Assembly: GCA_965205735.1 (NCBI GenBank)
Contig: OZ242179.1
Location: forward strand, 2,666,001-2,730,000
Direction: 5' to 3'
Source of the DNA: VXNE01 sp965205735
Lineage (GTDB): Bacteria > Pseudomonadota > Gammaproteobacteria > Pseudomonadales > Azotimanducaceae
DNA length: 64,000 nucleotides
Positions 17,241 to 25,613 of the stretch are shown here, in pieces. The translations under genes and the position numbers were made by a program. Below the pieces are notes generated by a model that had not been told where the DNA came from, ran no database searches, and saw only the letters and a list, made by a program, of their open reading frames with translations. Numbering within the stretch: position 1 is the stretch's first letter; every line of letters begins with the position of its first letter.

Positions 17241-17407
17241 CTAGTGTTCCGTCAAGCCTAAAAATGCGAGTGTAGCTGCGAGGGATTTTTGGTTCCTGGC
17301 GAGGCGCGACGACGCGGTGTGGCAGGCACCACACAAGGAGGAGCAACGAAGCCAGGGGCCAAAAAGACCCGCAGATACCCGTAGATTTAGGTTTGACGGA
17401 GCACTAG
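17241..17407 (+). mobile_element. MITE-like element, copy A (167 bp)
   Basis: Starts and ends with CTAG. The terminal inverted repeats are imperfect, about 22 bp: left CTAGTGTTCCGTCAAGCC, right (reverse complement) CTAGTGCTCCGTCAAACC, with further similarity inward. It has no transposase. The same ends occur in copies B (27122-27347) and C (52495-52751). Copy A lacks an internal stretch of about 59 bp present in B. It lies between the HicA and DUF1902 genes; the DUF1902 stop codon is the TAG of its terminal CTAG. CTAG targeting with TA duplication is known for the IS630 family, so a non-autonomous IS630 derivative is the best guess. Confidence 0.75.
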
Positions 17408-17721
17408 GCTGCCTCGGCCGCTAACTCTCTGATGTCGTCGAACATCAGCTTCGGAGGGACGCTCCGATGCTGACGGGCGGGCGGCTGCCCCTTATCGCAG
17501 ACGCGTCGCAGCTCTTTGACATGGATAATAGCTTCTCCGATCTCGGCTTCGTTCAAGCCGTGATTGTGGGCGAGCAGCTCGGTGCTGACTTCGATAAGTG
17601 CGTCCACGAAGTCCCGAAAGGTGTCGGCTTCAACCGTGAGTCCCTTGATGTCTTCGCTGGTCGCAGCCCAAACACCGTCATCCGCGTAGTGAATGACTTC
17701 GATGTCAAAGTATTTGGCCAT
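17404..17721 (-). CDS. DUF1902 / HicB-like antitoxin
   Basis: 105 residues: FDIEVIHYADDGVWAATSED and IKGLTVEADTFRDFVDALIE form the HicB-like partial RNase H fold that defines DUF1902 and HicB antitoxins. A C-terminal tail of about 35 residues (LRRVCDKGQPPARQHRS onward) probably contacts DNA or toxin. Its stop codon is supplied by the end of MITE copy A, so the native C-terminus may have been altered. GGAGGAGACATC precedes the ATG. A twin 15-bp repeat 35-64 bp upstream is a candidate operator for autoregulation. Confidence 0.7.
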   Translation of the reverse strand: MAKYFDIEVIHYADDGVWAATSEDIKGLTVEADTFRDFVDALIEVSTELLAHNHGLNEAEIGEAIIHVKELRRVCDKGQPPARQHRSVPPKLMFDDIRELAAEAA

Positions 17722-17755
17722 GATGTCTCCTCCGTTCCGGACCCAAGCATACCGG

Positions 17756-17785
17756 ACTTCCCTGCAGGAGACTTCCCTGCAGGAG
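17756..17785. repeat. Two tandem copies of a 15-bp repeat upstream of the DUF1902 gene
   Basis: ACTTCCCTGCAGGAG occurs twice in direct tandem, at 17756-17770 and 17771-17785, and each copy contains the palindrome CCTGCAGG. It lies 35-64 bp upstream of the DUF1902 start codon, where an autoregulatory HicB-type operator would be expected. Binding is inference. Confidence 0.55.
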
Positions 17786-17895
17786 AGGTAGGGGCGTCCC
17801 CGGCAAGCTTTCGTTGTGACATCTATGTGACACGTCTACACGTCTTTCTTGTTTCTTGTTGACAAGACCAGTTAGTCGTAACAGTTTGATTTTAT

Positions 17896-17971
17896 TGGCT
17901 CCGCCTGCTGGGCTCGAACCAGCGACCCGCTGATTAACAGTCAGCTGCTCTACCAACTGAGCTAAGGCGGA
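17896..17971 (-). tRNA. tRNA-Asn (anticodon GTT), CCA encoded
   Basis: Cloverleaf on the reverse strand: acceptor TCCGCCT pairing with AGGCGGA, D arm GCTCAGTTGGTAGAGC, anticodon stem GCTGA/TCAGC with loop CTGTTAA (anticodon GTT), T arm containing GGTTCGAGCC, and an encoded CCA at 17896-17898. The 3' end faces the island with the HicBA, phage and AbiE remnants, consistent with tRNA 3' ends being common integration sites. No second copy of the tRNA 3' end was seen in the window. Confidence 0.95.
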
Positions 17972-18053
17972 ACCGGGGCGCGGCAGTATATCAAGCAACC
18001 GTGTCGAAAGTGGGAGGTTCATTGCGCACGCCACGCCGCCGCGCCGGCGCCAA

Positions 18054-18584
18054 CTATCGCCGATCAAACACCCGCACCGCGCGCACATCCTGGCCGCCGG
18101 TCTTTACGAACACCTCCACCCGCAATCGGCGTCCGCCGTCTTCGAGGCGCATGGTTTCGGTGCCCTTGATCGGGTCGCGGCGGGACTCGATCACGAGCGC
18201 GTCGTCACGCCAGCTCGCCCGAATGGTCCAGTAGTCGCGTATGCGCTCGCCCCAGGTCACATCCCGGTAGGCGCCATCGGCGTACTCGATACCCATCGAG
18301 TAGTCGTCCTGCTCGATGGTCATGCGCGTGGCGCCAACGACGGGGAAGTCGTGCACGACGAACGCGCTCGACGCTTGGGCATCGCGCTGTCTGCCGCGCA
18401 GCACGTCGATATCCTCGCGGCGACGGATCTCGTCCGGATCAGGCGGTGCGTCGCTCTCGAGTGCGTTGAGAACCCAGGTGCCGCTCAGGTCGAAACTCGA
18501 TGGAGGGTCGACGTGCTGGTATTGGCACCCGGCCACCGCCAATCCGATGCACGCGAGGACGAACGACTGCGCGACTCTCCGCAT
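18054..18584 (-). CDS. Putative lipoprotein of unknown function
   Basis: 176 residues with a lipoprotein signal peptide: MRRVAQSFVLACIGLAVAGC, whose LAVAGC lipobox would place the acylated Cys at residue 20. The mature part contains LSGTWVLN near its start, a beta-rich stretch, and RDPIKGTETMRLEDGGRRLR near the end, resembling small beta-barrel or lipocalin-like stress proteins. No catalytic motif is evident. It begins five bases downstream of the stop of the LLM monooxygenase gene upstream of it on the same strand, so the two are probably co-transcribed. Confidence 0.75.
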   Translation of the reverse strand: MRRVAQSFVLACIGLAVAGCQYQHVDPPSSFDLSGTWVLNALESDAPPDPDEIRRREDIDVLRGRQRDAQASSAFVVHDFPVVGATRMTIEQDDYSMGIEYADGAYRDVTWGERIRDYWTIRASWRDDALVIESRRDPIKGTETMRLEDGGRRLRVEVFVKTGGQDVRAVRVFDRR

Positions 18585-18588
18585 CGGG

Positions 18589-19476
18589 TTAGCGCTCCGC
18601 CACGCCCTTGATGAAGGCGTCCATCGTCTCGATCCTCTGCTCCTTCGAGCCGAGGTTGTAATCCGGCACGATAAGTTCGTCCACGCCGATAGCGGCGTAT
18701 TGCTCGACGATCTCCCTGACCTCCTCGATGCTGCCGATCATGGACCCATGCCTTGCGTCACGGCGCTTCATCTCGTCGATGAACGCCTTGTCGTCGCTCA
18801 TGTACAACGCCACCGCGGCGGATCGCTGGATCTCGCCCGGATCACGGCCGACATCCGCGCAGTGCTGATCCAGGATGCGCATCTTGCGTTTCAGCGTCTC
18901 GACCGAGCCATAGATATTCCACTCATCCGCATGTTTGGCGGTGATCCTGAGCGTCACTTTCTCGCCGCCGCCGCCGATCAGGAGCGGCAATGGGTCTTGC
19001 ACCGGTTTCGGCTCCAGGGTCGCGCCGTCGAGTTGGTAGTAGCGGCCGTCGAAATCGCTGACGGCCTGGTTGAAGAGCAACTTGATCACCGTGCACGCCT
19101 CGTCGAGCCGCCGCAATCGCTCGGGCACGGTGTAGTACGGGATGCCGTACTGGCGATGCTCGTTCTCCGCCCAGGCGGACCCGAGCCCCAGGACAAGACG
19201 GCCACCGCTGATGTGGTCCAGCGTGGCTGCCATTTTTGCCAGCACCGCGGGGTGCCGGAACGTATTGCCGGTGACCAGCGGGCCGAGGCGGACGCGCGGC
19301 ACCCGGGCAGCCAGCGCAGCGAGCGTCATCCAGGCTTCCGGGCGGGGTACTCCCGCGCCCGCGAGGAGGTGGTCCGTGTACCAGACGCCGTCCCAGCCGG
19401 TGCGCTCGGCGTGGGCGGCGACCTCGACCAGGTCGTCGAAAGGCTCGTGCGTTTTCAGGCACACGCTGAACCGCAT
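18589..19476 (-). CDS. LLM-class (F420-dependent-type) oxidoreductase
   Basis: 295 residues from ATG 19476, chosen because GGAGGA lies eight bases upstream and the family N-terminus (MRFSVCLKTHEPFDDLVEVA) begins there. Typical LLM motifs follow: GWDGVWYTDHLL, VRLGPLVTGNTFRHPAVLAK, DHISGGRLVLGLGSAWAENE and PLLIGGGGEKVTLRITAKHA. The wording of these motifs is nearest the F420-dependent subgroup, but gammaproteobacteria rarely make F420 and FMN is an alternative. Substrate unknown. The lipoprotein gene follows on the same strand. Confidence 0.85.
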   Translation of the reverse strand: MRFSVCLKTHEPFDDLVEVAAHAERTGWDGVWYTDHLLAGAGVPRPEAWMTLAALAARVPRVRLGPLVTGNTFRHPAVLAKMAATLDHISGGRLVLGLGSAWAENEHRQYGIPYYTVPERLRRLDEACTVIKLLFNQAVSDFDGRYYQLDGATLEPKPVQDPLPLLIGGGGEKVTLRITAKHADEWNIYGSVETLKRKMRILDQHCADVGRDPGEIQRSAAVALYMSDDKAFIDEMKRRDARHGSMIGSIEEVREIVEQYAAIGVDELIVPDYNLGSKEQRIETMDAFIKGVAER

Positions 19477-19611
19477 GCAGCGTCCTCCAAAGGAAGGTTC
19501 CACGCCCCGCAACCGGGGCCACATTGCGGCAAGGTAAGCGAATATGCGCCCGCGTGTCTATTGCGGGAACTGCGAGTTGAGTCGCTGTCCCGCGCCGGAT
19601 CCGCCCGTGCG

Positions 19612-20844
19612 CTACTCCGTGCGCAGCGCTTCGATCGGGTCCTTCGCGGCGGCTTTGCGCGCTGGATAGAAGCCGAAGAAAATGCCGATCGCGCCAGAAA
19701 ATGCCATCGCGATCAATATGATCGGCCACTGCACCAGGACGGGCCAACCGGCGATCTCGGCGATGGCGACCGTAACTGTCAGCGCAATAACAATGCCCAG
19801 GAGACCCCCCGCCAGACATAGCGTCACGGCTTCCACCAGGAACTGCAGCATGATGTCACGCTCCTTTGCCCCGACGGCCATGCGCAGGCCAATCTCCCGG
19901 GTGCGTTCGGTGACGGACACCAGCATGATGTTCATGATGCCGATCCCGCCGACGACAAGCGATACCGACGCGACGGCGGCCAGCAGCATGTTGAATGTCT
20001 GTTTGGCCTCGGCGCGCGTTTCCACCATCTCGGTCATATTGCGGATACTGAAGGTGTCTTGCTGGTCCGGGCCGATACGGTGCCGCTGGCGCAGGATCTC
20101 GGCGATTTCCTGCTCTACGTCATCCATCGCCCGAGAATTTCCCACCGACACGTAGATCGCCCGGACGGCACCGGTTCGGGAGCGGGACTTTCCAATCACG
20201 CGTCCCTCGGCGGTCTTGAACGGCACCATTACAGTATCGTCCTGATCCCAGGGACCGGAAGACTGCCCCTTCGCCTTGAGCGCCCCGACGACAGTGAACG
20301 GGACGTTCTTGATGCGAATCGCCTGACCGACCACGTTGCCGGCGCCGAACAGTTCCTTGACCACCGTATCTCCCAACAGGGCGACCTTGGCACCATTTCG
20401 AAATTCGCGCGGCTCGAATTCCCTGCCCTGGGCTATCTCCCAGTTGCGGGCAATCAGGTAGTCTCCGTCGATGCCATAGATGGTGGTCGACCAGTTCAGG
20501 TTGCCCACGACCACCTGCGCCGACCCTCGATTCGTGGATGCCGCCGCGACGATTTCAGGAATTCCCTCCTTCAGCGCCCGCGTGTCGTCCACGGTCAGGG
20601 ATTCGGTGCTGCCCGCAGCGGTGCGTGCCCCGCCAAACCACCTGGAACCGGACCTGATCATCAGCAGGTTGCTGCCGAGCGCCTGCATTTGCCGGTCCAC
20701 CTCCGCCTGGGCACCCGCTCCCACGGTGACCATGGCGATGACCGCCGAGACACCGATGACGATGCCCAACATCGTCAGAACGCTGCGCAGCATGTTCACG
20801 CGCAACGCATCGAGGGCGACGCGGACAAGCTCAAACAGCGACAT
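19612..20844 (-). CDS. MacB-type ABC transporter permease
   Basis: 410 residues. The topology is that of MacB/FtsX permeases: one N-terminal membrane helix (MLRSVLTMLGIVIGVSAVIA), a large periplasmic domain of about 240 residues, then three C-terminal helices, the first containing ASVSLVVGGIGIMNIMLVSV followed by TREIGLRMAVGAKERDIM. The protein ends in PARKAAAKDPIEALRTE, the standard cytoplasmic tail of the family. Its gene overlaps the ATPase gene by 14 bp. Together with the adaptor gene it forms a three-gene MacAB-like efflux operon, probably working with a TolC-type channel; tolC itself lies at 28.5-30 kb. Confidence 0.9.
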   Translation of the reverse strand: MSLFELVRVALDALRVNMLRSVLTMLGIVIGVSAVIAMVTVGAGAQAEVDRQMQALGSNLLMIRSGSRWFGGARTAAGSTESLTVDDTRALKEGIPEIVAAASTNRGSAQVVVGNLNWSTTIYGIDGDYLIARNWEIAQGREFEPREFRNGAKVALLGDTVVKELFGAGNVVGQAIRIKNVPFTVVGALKAKGQSSGPWDQDDTVMVPFKTAEGRVIGKSRSRTGAVRAIYVSVGNSRAMDDVEQEIAEILRQRHRIGPDQQDTFSIRNMTEMVETRAEAKQTFNMLLAAVASVSLVVGGIGIMNIMLVSVTERTREIGLRMAVGAKERDIMLQFLVEAVTLCLAGGLLGIVIALTVTVAIAEIAGWPVLVQWPIILIAMAFSGAIGIFFGFYPARKAAAKDPIEALRTE

Positions 20845-21532
20845 GGCGCACTTCGTCCATTGTGTCCGACATGATGACGCCGTCGCGAAACCTCAGGACT
20901 CGGCGGGCGTAGTCCGCGACTTCCGCTTCGTGCGTCACGACAATCACCGTAAGTCCCGCTTCGTTGAGTGTCTGGAACAGGTTCATGATCTCCCGGCCCG
21001 TCGCGGTGTCGAGGGCGCCCGTCGGTTCGTCGGCCAGCAACATGTCGGGAGAGTTCACCAGAGCGCGGGCGATCGCCACGCGCTGCTGCTGGCCGCCCGA
21101 AAGCTGCGACGGCAGGTGTTGTGCGCGGTCGTCGAGACCGACCCTCGCAAGCGCCTCGCCAGCGCGCTTGGTGCGCTCGGTCCGATCAACCCCGGCATAG
21201 AGCAGCGGCAGGGCGACGTTGTCCACGGCGGTGGTGCGTCCGAGCAGGTTGAATTGCTGGAACACGAAACCGATCTTGCGGTTGCGCACGCCCGCCAGAG
21301 CATCACTCGCCAGATCCGATACGCGTTCGCCGTCGAGTTCGATGCTGCCGCTGTTCGGCCTGTCGAGACAGCCTATCAGGTTCATGAACGTCGACTTGCC
21401 GGAGCCCGACGGTCCCATCACGGATACGAACTCGCCGCGGTCGATGGCGAGCGATACGCCGTCGAGCGCGCGCACCGTCTCCGTGCCGACGGTGTAATAC
21501 TTATGGACATCGTGGCAGCGGAGGAAGGCCAT
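20831..21532 (-). CDS. MacB-type ABC transporter ATPase
   Basis: 233 residues: Walker A GPSGSGKST near residue 40, Q-loop region FVFQQFNLLGR near 90, ABC signature LSGGQQQRVAIARAL near 143, Walker B MLLADEPTGALD near 163, and the switch His in VIVVTHEAE. It belongs to the LolD/MacB group that powers mechanotransmission rather than substrate translocation through the membrane. In E. coli MacB this domain is fused to the permease; here it is a separate gene, overlapping the permease gene by 14 bp and starting inside the stop codon of the adaptor gene (TGATG). Confidence 0.92.
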   Translation of the reverse strand: MAFLRCHDVHKYYTVGTETVRALDGVSLAIDRGEFVSVMGPSGSGKSTFMNLIGCLDRPNSGSIELDGERVSDLASDALAGVRNRKIGFVFQQFNLLGRTTAVDNVALPLLYAGVDRTERTKRAGEALARVGLDDRAQHLPSQLSGGQQQRVAIARALVNSPDMLLADEPTGALDTATGREIMNLFQTLNEAGLTVIVVTHEAEVADYARRVLRFRDGVIMSDTMDEVRHVAV

Positions 21533-23127
21533 CAGTTCTCCGCGTACATGGCGCGCACGATCACCTCTTCGCCCTTCTCGAGACCCGAGACAACCTCCGT
21601 CGCTTCATCGTCGTGCAGACCGACAACTATGCGTCGCTCCTCCGGTTCGCCGTCGTCTCCCAATAGCCAGACCGACGCCCGGCGCTGGCCCTTGGCCTTA
21701 TCTTGCAGCGCGCGCAATGTCTCAAGTTGCTCCGGCGTCAGGATGGATTCAATTTCCCGCTCCATCGCCGCGCGCATCGACTGCATGCGCGCCCGCATGG
21801 CCTCGCGGTCTCCGCCGCCCGACCGGAATGCCTGGCGCATGTTGTCGCGTTGCGACTCTACCGTCTCGTCGAGTTTCTTGACTTGTTCGGGAGCTAGCTC
21901 AAGCTCGGTTCGGACCGTTTCCGCCAGGCCGCCTCGACCGCCGCCTCCAAAACCGCCTCCGCGACCGCCGCCCGCAAAACCCCCGCCTTGGCCGCCGCCG
22001 CCCAAGCCCTCGCCTCGACCACCTCCTGACGGGCGATCGCCGCCACCGCGAGCGCCGCCGCCGAACGGCGCCGCCGCAGCGGCAGGTTGAACATCCGGTC
22101 GCGGTGTCTCTCGGACGGTGCCTCGCGGCGCGAAACGCAACGCCGCGTTGGACACCTTGACCACTTCGCTCTTGCTTCCCAATACGATCTGTACGCTCGC
22201 TGTCATCCCGGGCAACAGCGCCAGGTCGTTGTTGTCGGCGGTAATGATGACTTTGTACGTCACTACGTTCTGCACGATGTTCGGCGCCTTGCGGATCTGC
22301 TGGATGCGCCCGAAGAAGCGGCGTTCCGGGTAAGCGTCTACCGTGAAGCGGCACGGCATGCCTTCGCGGATGCGCCCGATGTCGGCTTCGTCGACGCTCG
22401 CTTCGACCTTCATCCGATGCAGGTCCTGACCGATCTCGAAAAGCTCCGGCGCCGAGAAACTCGCCGCCACGGTCTGACCTAGCTCCACTTGCCGGTTGAT
22501 TACGGTCCCGGAGACCGGTGAACGGATGTACGTCCGTTCGAGATCCAGTTTGGATTGCTCCGCTGCCGCCCGGCGCTGCTCCAGCGTCGCCAGCGCATTG
22601 CTGATGGCGGCTTCGGCCACGGCGACCTGCGCTTGTGACGTCTCCACCAGCGTGATGTCGCGATCCAGTTCCGTCGCCGAAACATGTCCGCGCTGTTGCA
22701 GCGTTTGCCGGCGCGCGAGTTCGCGCTCGGCCTGTCGCAGGGTCGCCTGGGCCCGCTGCAACTCCGCCTTGCGGCTTTCGATGTTGCCTTTCGCAACAGC
22801 CACATCCGCTTCGTTCTGCTTGACGCGCGCCTCGAAAGTCCTCGGATCAATACGGGCGATGAGGTCATCGGCCTCCACTGTGTCATTGAAGTCCGCATGC
22901 AGTTCGGCCACCTGTCCCGAGAGCTGGGAGCCAACCACGACGGTATTCAACGCGGCCAGGGTTCCCGCGGAGAGGACGACGCTTTCGATGTCGCCCACCT
23001 CCACTGCGCTCAGCCGATAGTCAATCTGCTGTCCCGACGGTGCCAGGACATACAGCGAGGCGGCGGCGCCGGCGGCCACTACGACGACGAGGGTCAGAAC
23101 GGCGCGCGATTTTCTTGCGATGTTCAT
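21532..23127 (-). CDS. MacA-like periplasmic adaptor with Gly-rich linker and Spy/CpxP-like helical insert
   Basis: 531 residues, against about 370 for E. coli MacA. The N-terminal helix VLTLVVVVAAGAAASLYVLA anchors it. A split lipoyl domain (residues about 45-100 and 200-225) flanks a long coiled coil (about 95-195), and a beta-barrel domain covers about 235-340. Residues about 356-400 are nearly all Gly, Arg and Phe. Residues 402-482 follow as a charged helical segment with LAPEQVKKLDETV and ILTPEQLETLRAL, the LTPEQ pattern of Spy/CpxP-type chaperones. The membrane-proximal domain resumes at about 484. It is the first gene of the MacAB-like operon. The insert is unusual and may sense periplasmic stress. 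Confidence 0.88.
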   Translation of the reverse strand: MNIARKSRAVLTLVVVVAAGAAASLYVLAPSGQQIDYRLSAVEVGDIESVVLSAGTLAALNTVVVGSQLSGQVAELHADFNDTVEADDLIARIDPRTFEARVKQNEADVAVAKGNIESRKAELQRAQATLRQAERELARRQTLQQRGHVSATELDRDITLVETSQAQVAVAEAAISNALATLEQRRAAAEQSKLDLERTYIRSPVSGTVINRQVELGQTVAASFSAPELFEIGQDLHRMKVEASVDEADIGRIREGMPCRFTVDAYPERRFFGRIQQIRKAPNIVQNVVTYKVIITADNNDLALLPGMTASVQIVLGSKSEVVKVSNAALRFAPRGTVRETPRPDVQPAAAAAPFGGGARGGGDRPSGGGRGEGLGGGGQGGGFAGGGRGGGFGGGGRGGLAETVRTELELAPEQVKKLDETVESQRDNMRQAFRSGGGDREAMRARMQSMRAAMEREIESILTPEQLETLRALQDKAKGQRRASVWLLGDDGEPEERRIVVGLHDDEATEVVSGLEKGEEVIVRAMYAEN

Positions 23128-23170
23128 GCTAGGTAACTATACGGCGGTACGCGTTCGATCCGTCGCGCCG

Positions 23171-24349
23171 TCAGACAACGCGGCGCGCGCGCAGGTCTTC
23201 GATAGTCCGAGCATCGTAGCCGAGTTCGGCCAATATCTCGTCCGTGTGCTCGCTTAGGCTTGGCGCCCGTCGCCTGATGCCGGTATCGACGCCGGAAAAG
23301 TCGAGCGGCATCCGAGCCAACGGAGCAGGTTGGGAAAGACCCGGATAGTCGACGGGTTCGAAGAATCGCCGATCAACTACCTGCTCGTTCGTGAGGGCGG
23401 CGGCGGGCGTCAACACCTCGCCGCAGGGAATGCGCGCGGCCGCCAGTTCCTCCATCGCTTCCGCCGTGGTCCGCTCGGCGACCCACGTCGCGGTTCGTGC
23501 GCTGATGTCGACACCGTTGTCGCCCCGTAACTGGTCGGTCGCGTAACGCGGGTCCTCGAGCCAATGCGGTTCGCCCATCAGTTTCACCCAACGCTCGAAC
23601 AGCGGATTGCCCGCCACCTGCACGAGCAACCAGCCGTCCTTCGTGCGAAAGGTATCCGATGGTGCTGCGGTCTGGCCCCGGTTGCCGGTGCCGACACGAT
23701 TCTTGTTCAGGATCGCCTGCTCGATCAGCACGCCGTTGGCGATCGTAAGCGCCGAGCCCAAAAGGCAACCTTCCACATGCTGGCCTTCGCCGGTGCGCAT
23801 GCGATGGATGATCGCCGCCAGGGTCCCCACGGCGTTCAGGGACGCGGTGGCATAGTCGACGTACGGCAGGTGGTTCTTCATCGGCTCTTCGTATCCGGTC
23901 AGGTGCATGTTGCCGGACATCGCTTGCGCCACGCCGTCGAAGCCGACGCGCGATCCGTATGGACCGCCGGAACCGAAGGCGGTACTCGTCGTGAGGATGA
24001 TGTCCGGCTTGATGGCCGACAAGCTGGCGTAGTCGAGTCCCATGGACGCAAGCGTGTCTGGCGGCAGGTTTGCGATGACGACATCCGCCGTTGCGACGAG
24101 CCTTTTGAGGATCTCCTGACCTTCGGGCTTGCGGGGATTCAGCGTCAGGCCGCGCTTGTTCCGGTTCAACGCCATGAAAGTGCCGCCCTGTCCATCCGCA
24201 GTCACCGGTTGGTAGTAGCGATCTTCGCTACCGTCGACCTTCTCGATTCGAATGACATCGGCACCGAGATCCGCCAGCAACATGCCGCAAAACGGCCCGG
24301 CGATGTAACGGCTGAAATCCAGCACGCGAACGTCCTGAAGGATGGCCAT
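23171..24349 (-). CDS. CaiB/BaiF family CoA-transferase
   Basis: 392 residues. The class III CoA-transferase start is standard: VRVLDFSRYIAGPFCGMLLA with DLGADVIRIEKVDG after it. Further family segments are FMALNRNKRGLTLNPRKPEG and DVVIANLPPDTLASMGLDYA. The catalytic Asp is expected in the region after GSGGPYGSRVGFDGVAQAMS, where YVDYATA is present. These enzymes move CoA between carboxylic acids, often racemic or substituted ones; the acid here is unknown. GAGGACGAT precedes ATG 24349. It stands alone on the reverse strand between the efflux operon and an LLM monooxygenase gene. Confidence 0.88.
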   Translation of the reverse strand: MAILQDVRVLDFSRYIAGPFCGMLLADLGADVIRIEKVDGSEDRYYQPVTADGQGGTFMALNRNKRGLTLNPRKPEGQEILKRLVATADVVIANLPPDTLASMGLDYASLSAIKPDIILTTSTAFGSGGPYGSRVGFDGVAQAMSGNMHLTGYEEPMKNHLPYVDYATASLNAVGTLAAIIHRMRTGEGQHVEGCLLGSALTIANGVLIEQAILNKNRVGTGNRGQTAAPSDTFRTKDGWLLVQVAGNPLFERWVKLMGEPHWLEDPRYATDQLRGDNGVDISARTATWVAERTTAEAMEELAAARIPCGEVLTPAAALTNEQVVDRRFFEPVDYPGLSQPAPLARMPLDFSGVDTGIRRRAPSLSEHTDEILAELGYDARTIEDLRARRVV

Positions 24350-24488
24350 ATCGTCCTCGCGATCACCCTATGCGCGCATAGTACATCCGGGATTCTCGTG
24401 GGAAGGATCGACGGGCAGGCGAGCCGCCCGCCCAGACCTCACCGGAATCGTGCCGGCAGGCAACCTCACAGGCGAGGCATGACCTGCC

Positions 24489-25613
24489 TCACTTGATCTG
24501 GGGGAGCACCTTGTCGGTCATGACCCGCATGACTTGCTGCATGCTCTCGCGCGTGACCGAGTTCCCCAAATGCAGTTCGCACAACAGCTCGTCTACGCCG
24601 AAGAGTTCCTGCAGCTCGTGAATCCGATCCACAACCTCTTCCGGCGTCCCGAACAGTTCCGTCGAGTTCGAGGAACGGCCATCCAGGCGACCGGCGGCGG
24701 GACTTGGTCGCCCCATCGCCACTGCCCGTTGTGCGCGCTCCTGGGCAAGGGCCTCCTTGAAGCGGTTGGACTCCTTCTGGGTTGCGGCCACGTGCGTGGG
24801 AATGCGGATCGCCACACCCGGGTTGCCCGCGTGGCCTGCGTCTTTCCAGGCCTGCCGGTACTTGTCGACATCCTGCTTCAGGACGGAATCCCCCTGTTTC
24901 CCATACTTGGTGCCGCGTTGCGCGTCGATATTGCCTCTGATCCCGACCCGATAGCCCATTTCTCCCATGGGTACGAAGCCCTGCTGACTGTCGACCGCCA
25001 GAAGAATCGGAGGATGGGGCTTCTGGACCGGCTTGGGGTTGATCCGCATACCGGCCGGGGGCGTGGGATAGTTATAAAACTCCCCATCGAATCCCGAGAA
25101 ATCGCCCTCGTCCGTCCAGATGCTCTTCATGACCTCGAGGAACTCGAGAAAATGCCTCCGGCGGACAGCGTCACCAGCCGTGTCTCCCCCGACGCCGTAT
25201 ATGAAACGGCCATTGCTGATGTGGTCGACCATCGCGACCTCCTGCGCGATGATGATCGGGTCCGGCGGCAACATCTGATCAAAGGAATAACTGCGTCGTT
25301 CCGCCACGATCCCCCTTCTGACGATGGTTTGACCGCCCTCCTGGACGTCCGTCAGATATTTCTCCCCGGGTAGCTTCAGGTTATGCAGAAGGTGGACGGC
25401 GGTCCCGATCTTGATCTGTTTGGTCATTCCCGCTATCGCCGAGGACAGCACAAACGGCTCTGGATTCACGCCCGCCAACGGGGTTGACGCGGTCCAGACA
25501 ACGTCCCACCCCATCTCGTCCACTGTCCTGCAGTCGTTGAAGTTGTTGGCGAAACATTCCGCCTCCGATTCGCCCTGCTTTGCCGGCCAGGTAGTAAAGT
25601 ACCCAATGTCTAT
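24489..25613 (-). CDS. LLM-class flavin-dependent oxidoreductase without a canonical start codon
   Basis: About 374 residues of clear LLM homology: DIGYFTTWPAKQGESEAECF at the N-terminus, DVVWTASTPLAGVNPEPFVL, KQIKIGTAVHLLHNLKLPGE, DHISNGRFIYGVGGDTAGDA and a normal C-terminus. The expected start falls on an ATA codon at 25613, preceded by a good Shine-Dalgarno sequence (AAGGGAGAG). The nearest in-frame ATG upstream is at 25844, 77 codons earlier, in sequence with no family similarity. The first downstream GTG or ATG would remove the first beta strand. Either ATA is used, or a point mutation or sequence error has altered the start. Substrate unknown; divergent from waaA. Confidence 0.78.
   Translation of the reverse strand: MDIGYFTTWPAKQGESEAECFANNFNDCRTVDEMGWDVVWTASTPLAGVNPEPFVLSSAIAGMTKQIKIGTAVHLLHNLKLPGEKYLTDVQEGGQTIVRRGIVAERRSYSFDQMLPPDPIIIAQEVAMVDHISNGRFIYGVGGDTAGDAVRRRHFLEFLEVMKSIWTDEGDFSGFDGEFYNYPTPPAGMRINPKPVQKPHPPILLAVDSQQGFVPMGEMGYRVGIRGNIDAQRGTKYGKQGDSVLKQDVDKYRQAWKDAGHAGNPGVAIRIPTHVAATQKESNRFKEALAQERAQRAVAMGRPSPAAGRLDGRSSNSTELFGTPEEVVDRIHELQELFGVDELLCELHLGNSVTRESMQQVMRVMTDKVLPQIK

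Noticed and set aside
18316..19821. Long forward open frame of 501 codons
   Set aside because: Lies antisense to the lipoprotein, LLM and ABC permease genes; composition is that of a high-GC shadow frame and no domain is visible.
20480..22090. Long forward open frame of 536 codons
   Set aside because: Antisense to the MacAB-like operon; its Pro-rich end is the mirror of the adaptor's Gly-rich stretch.
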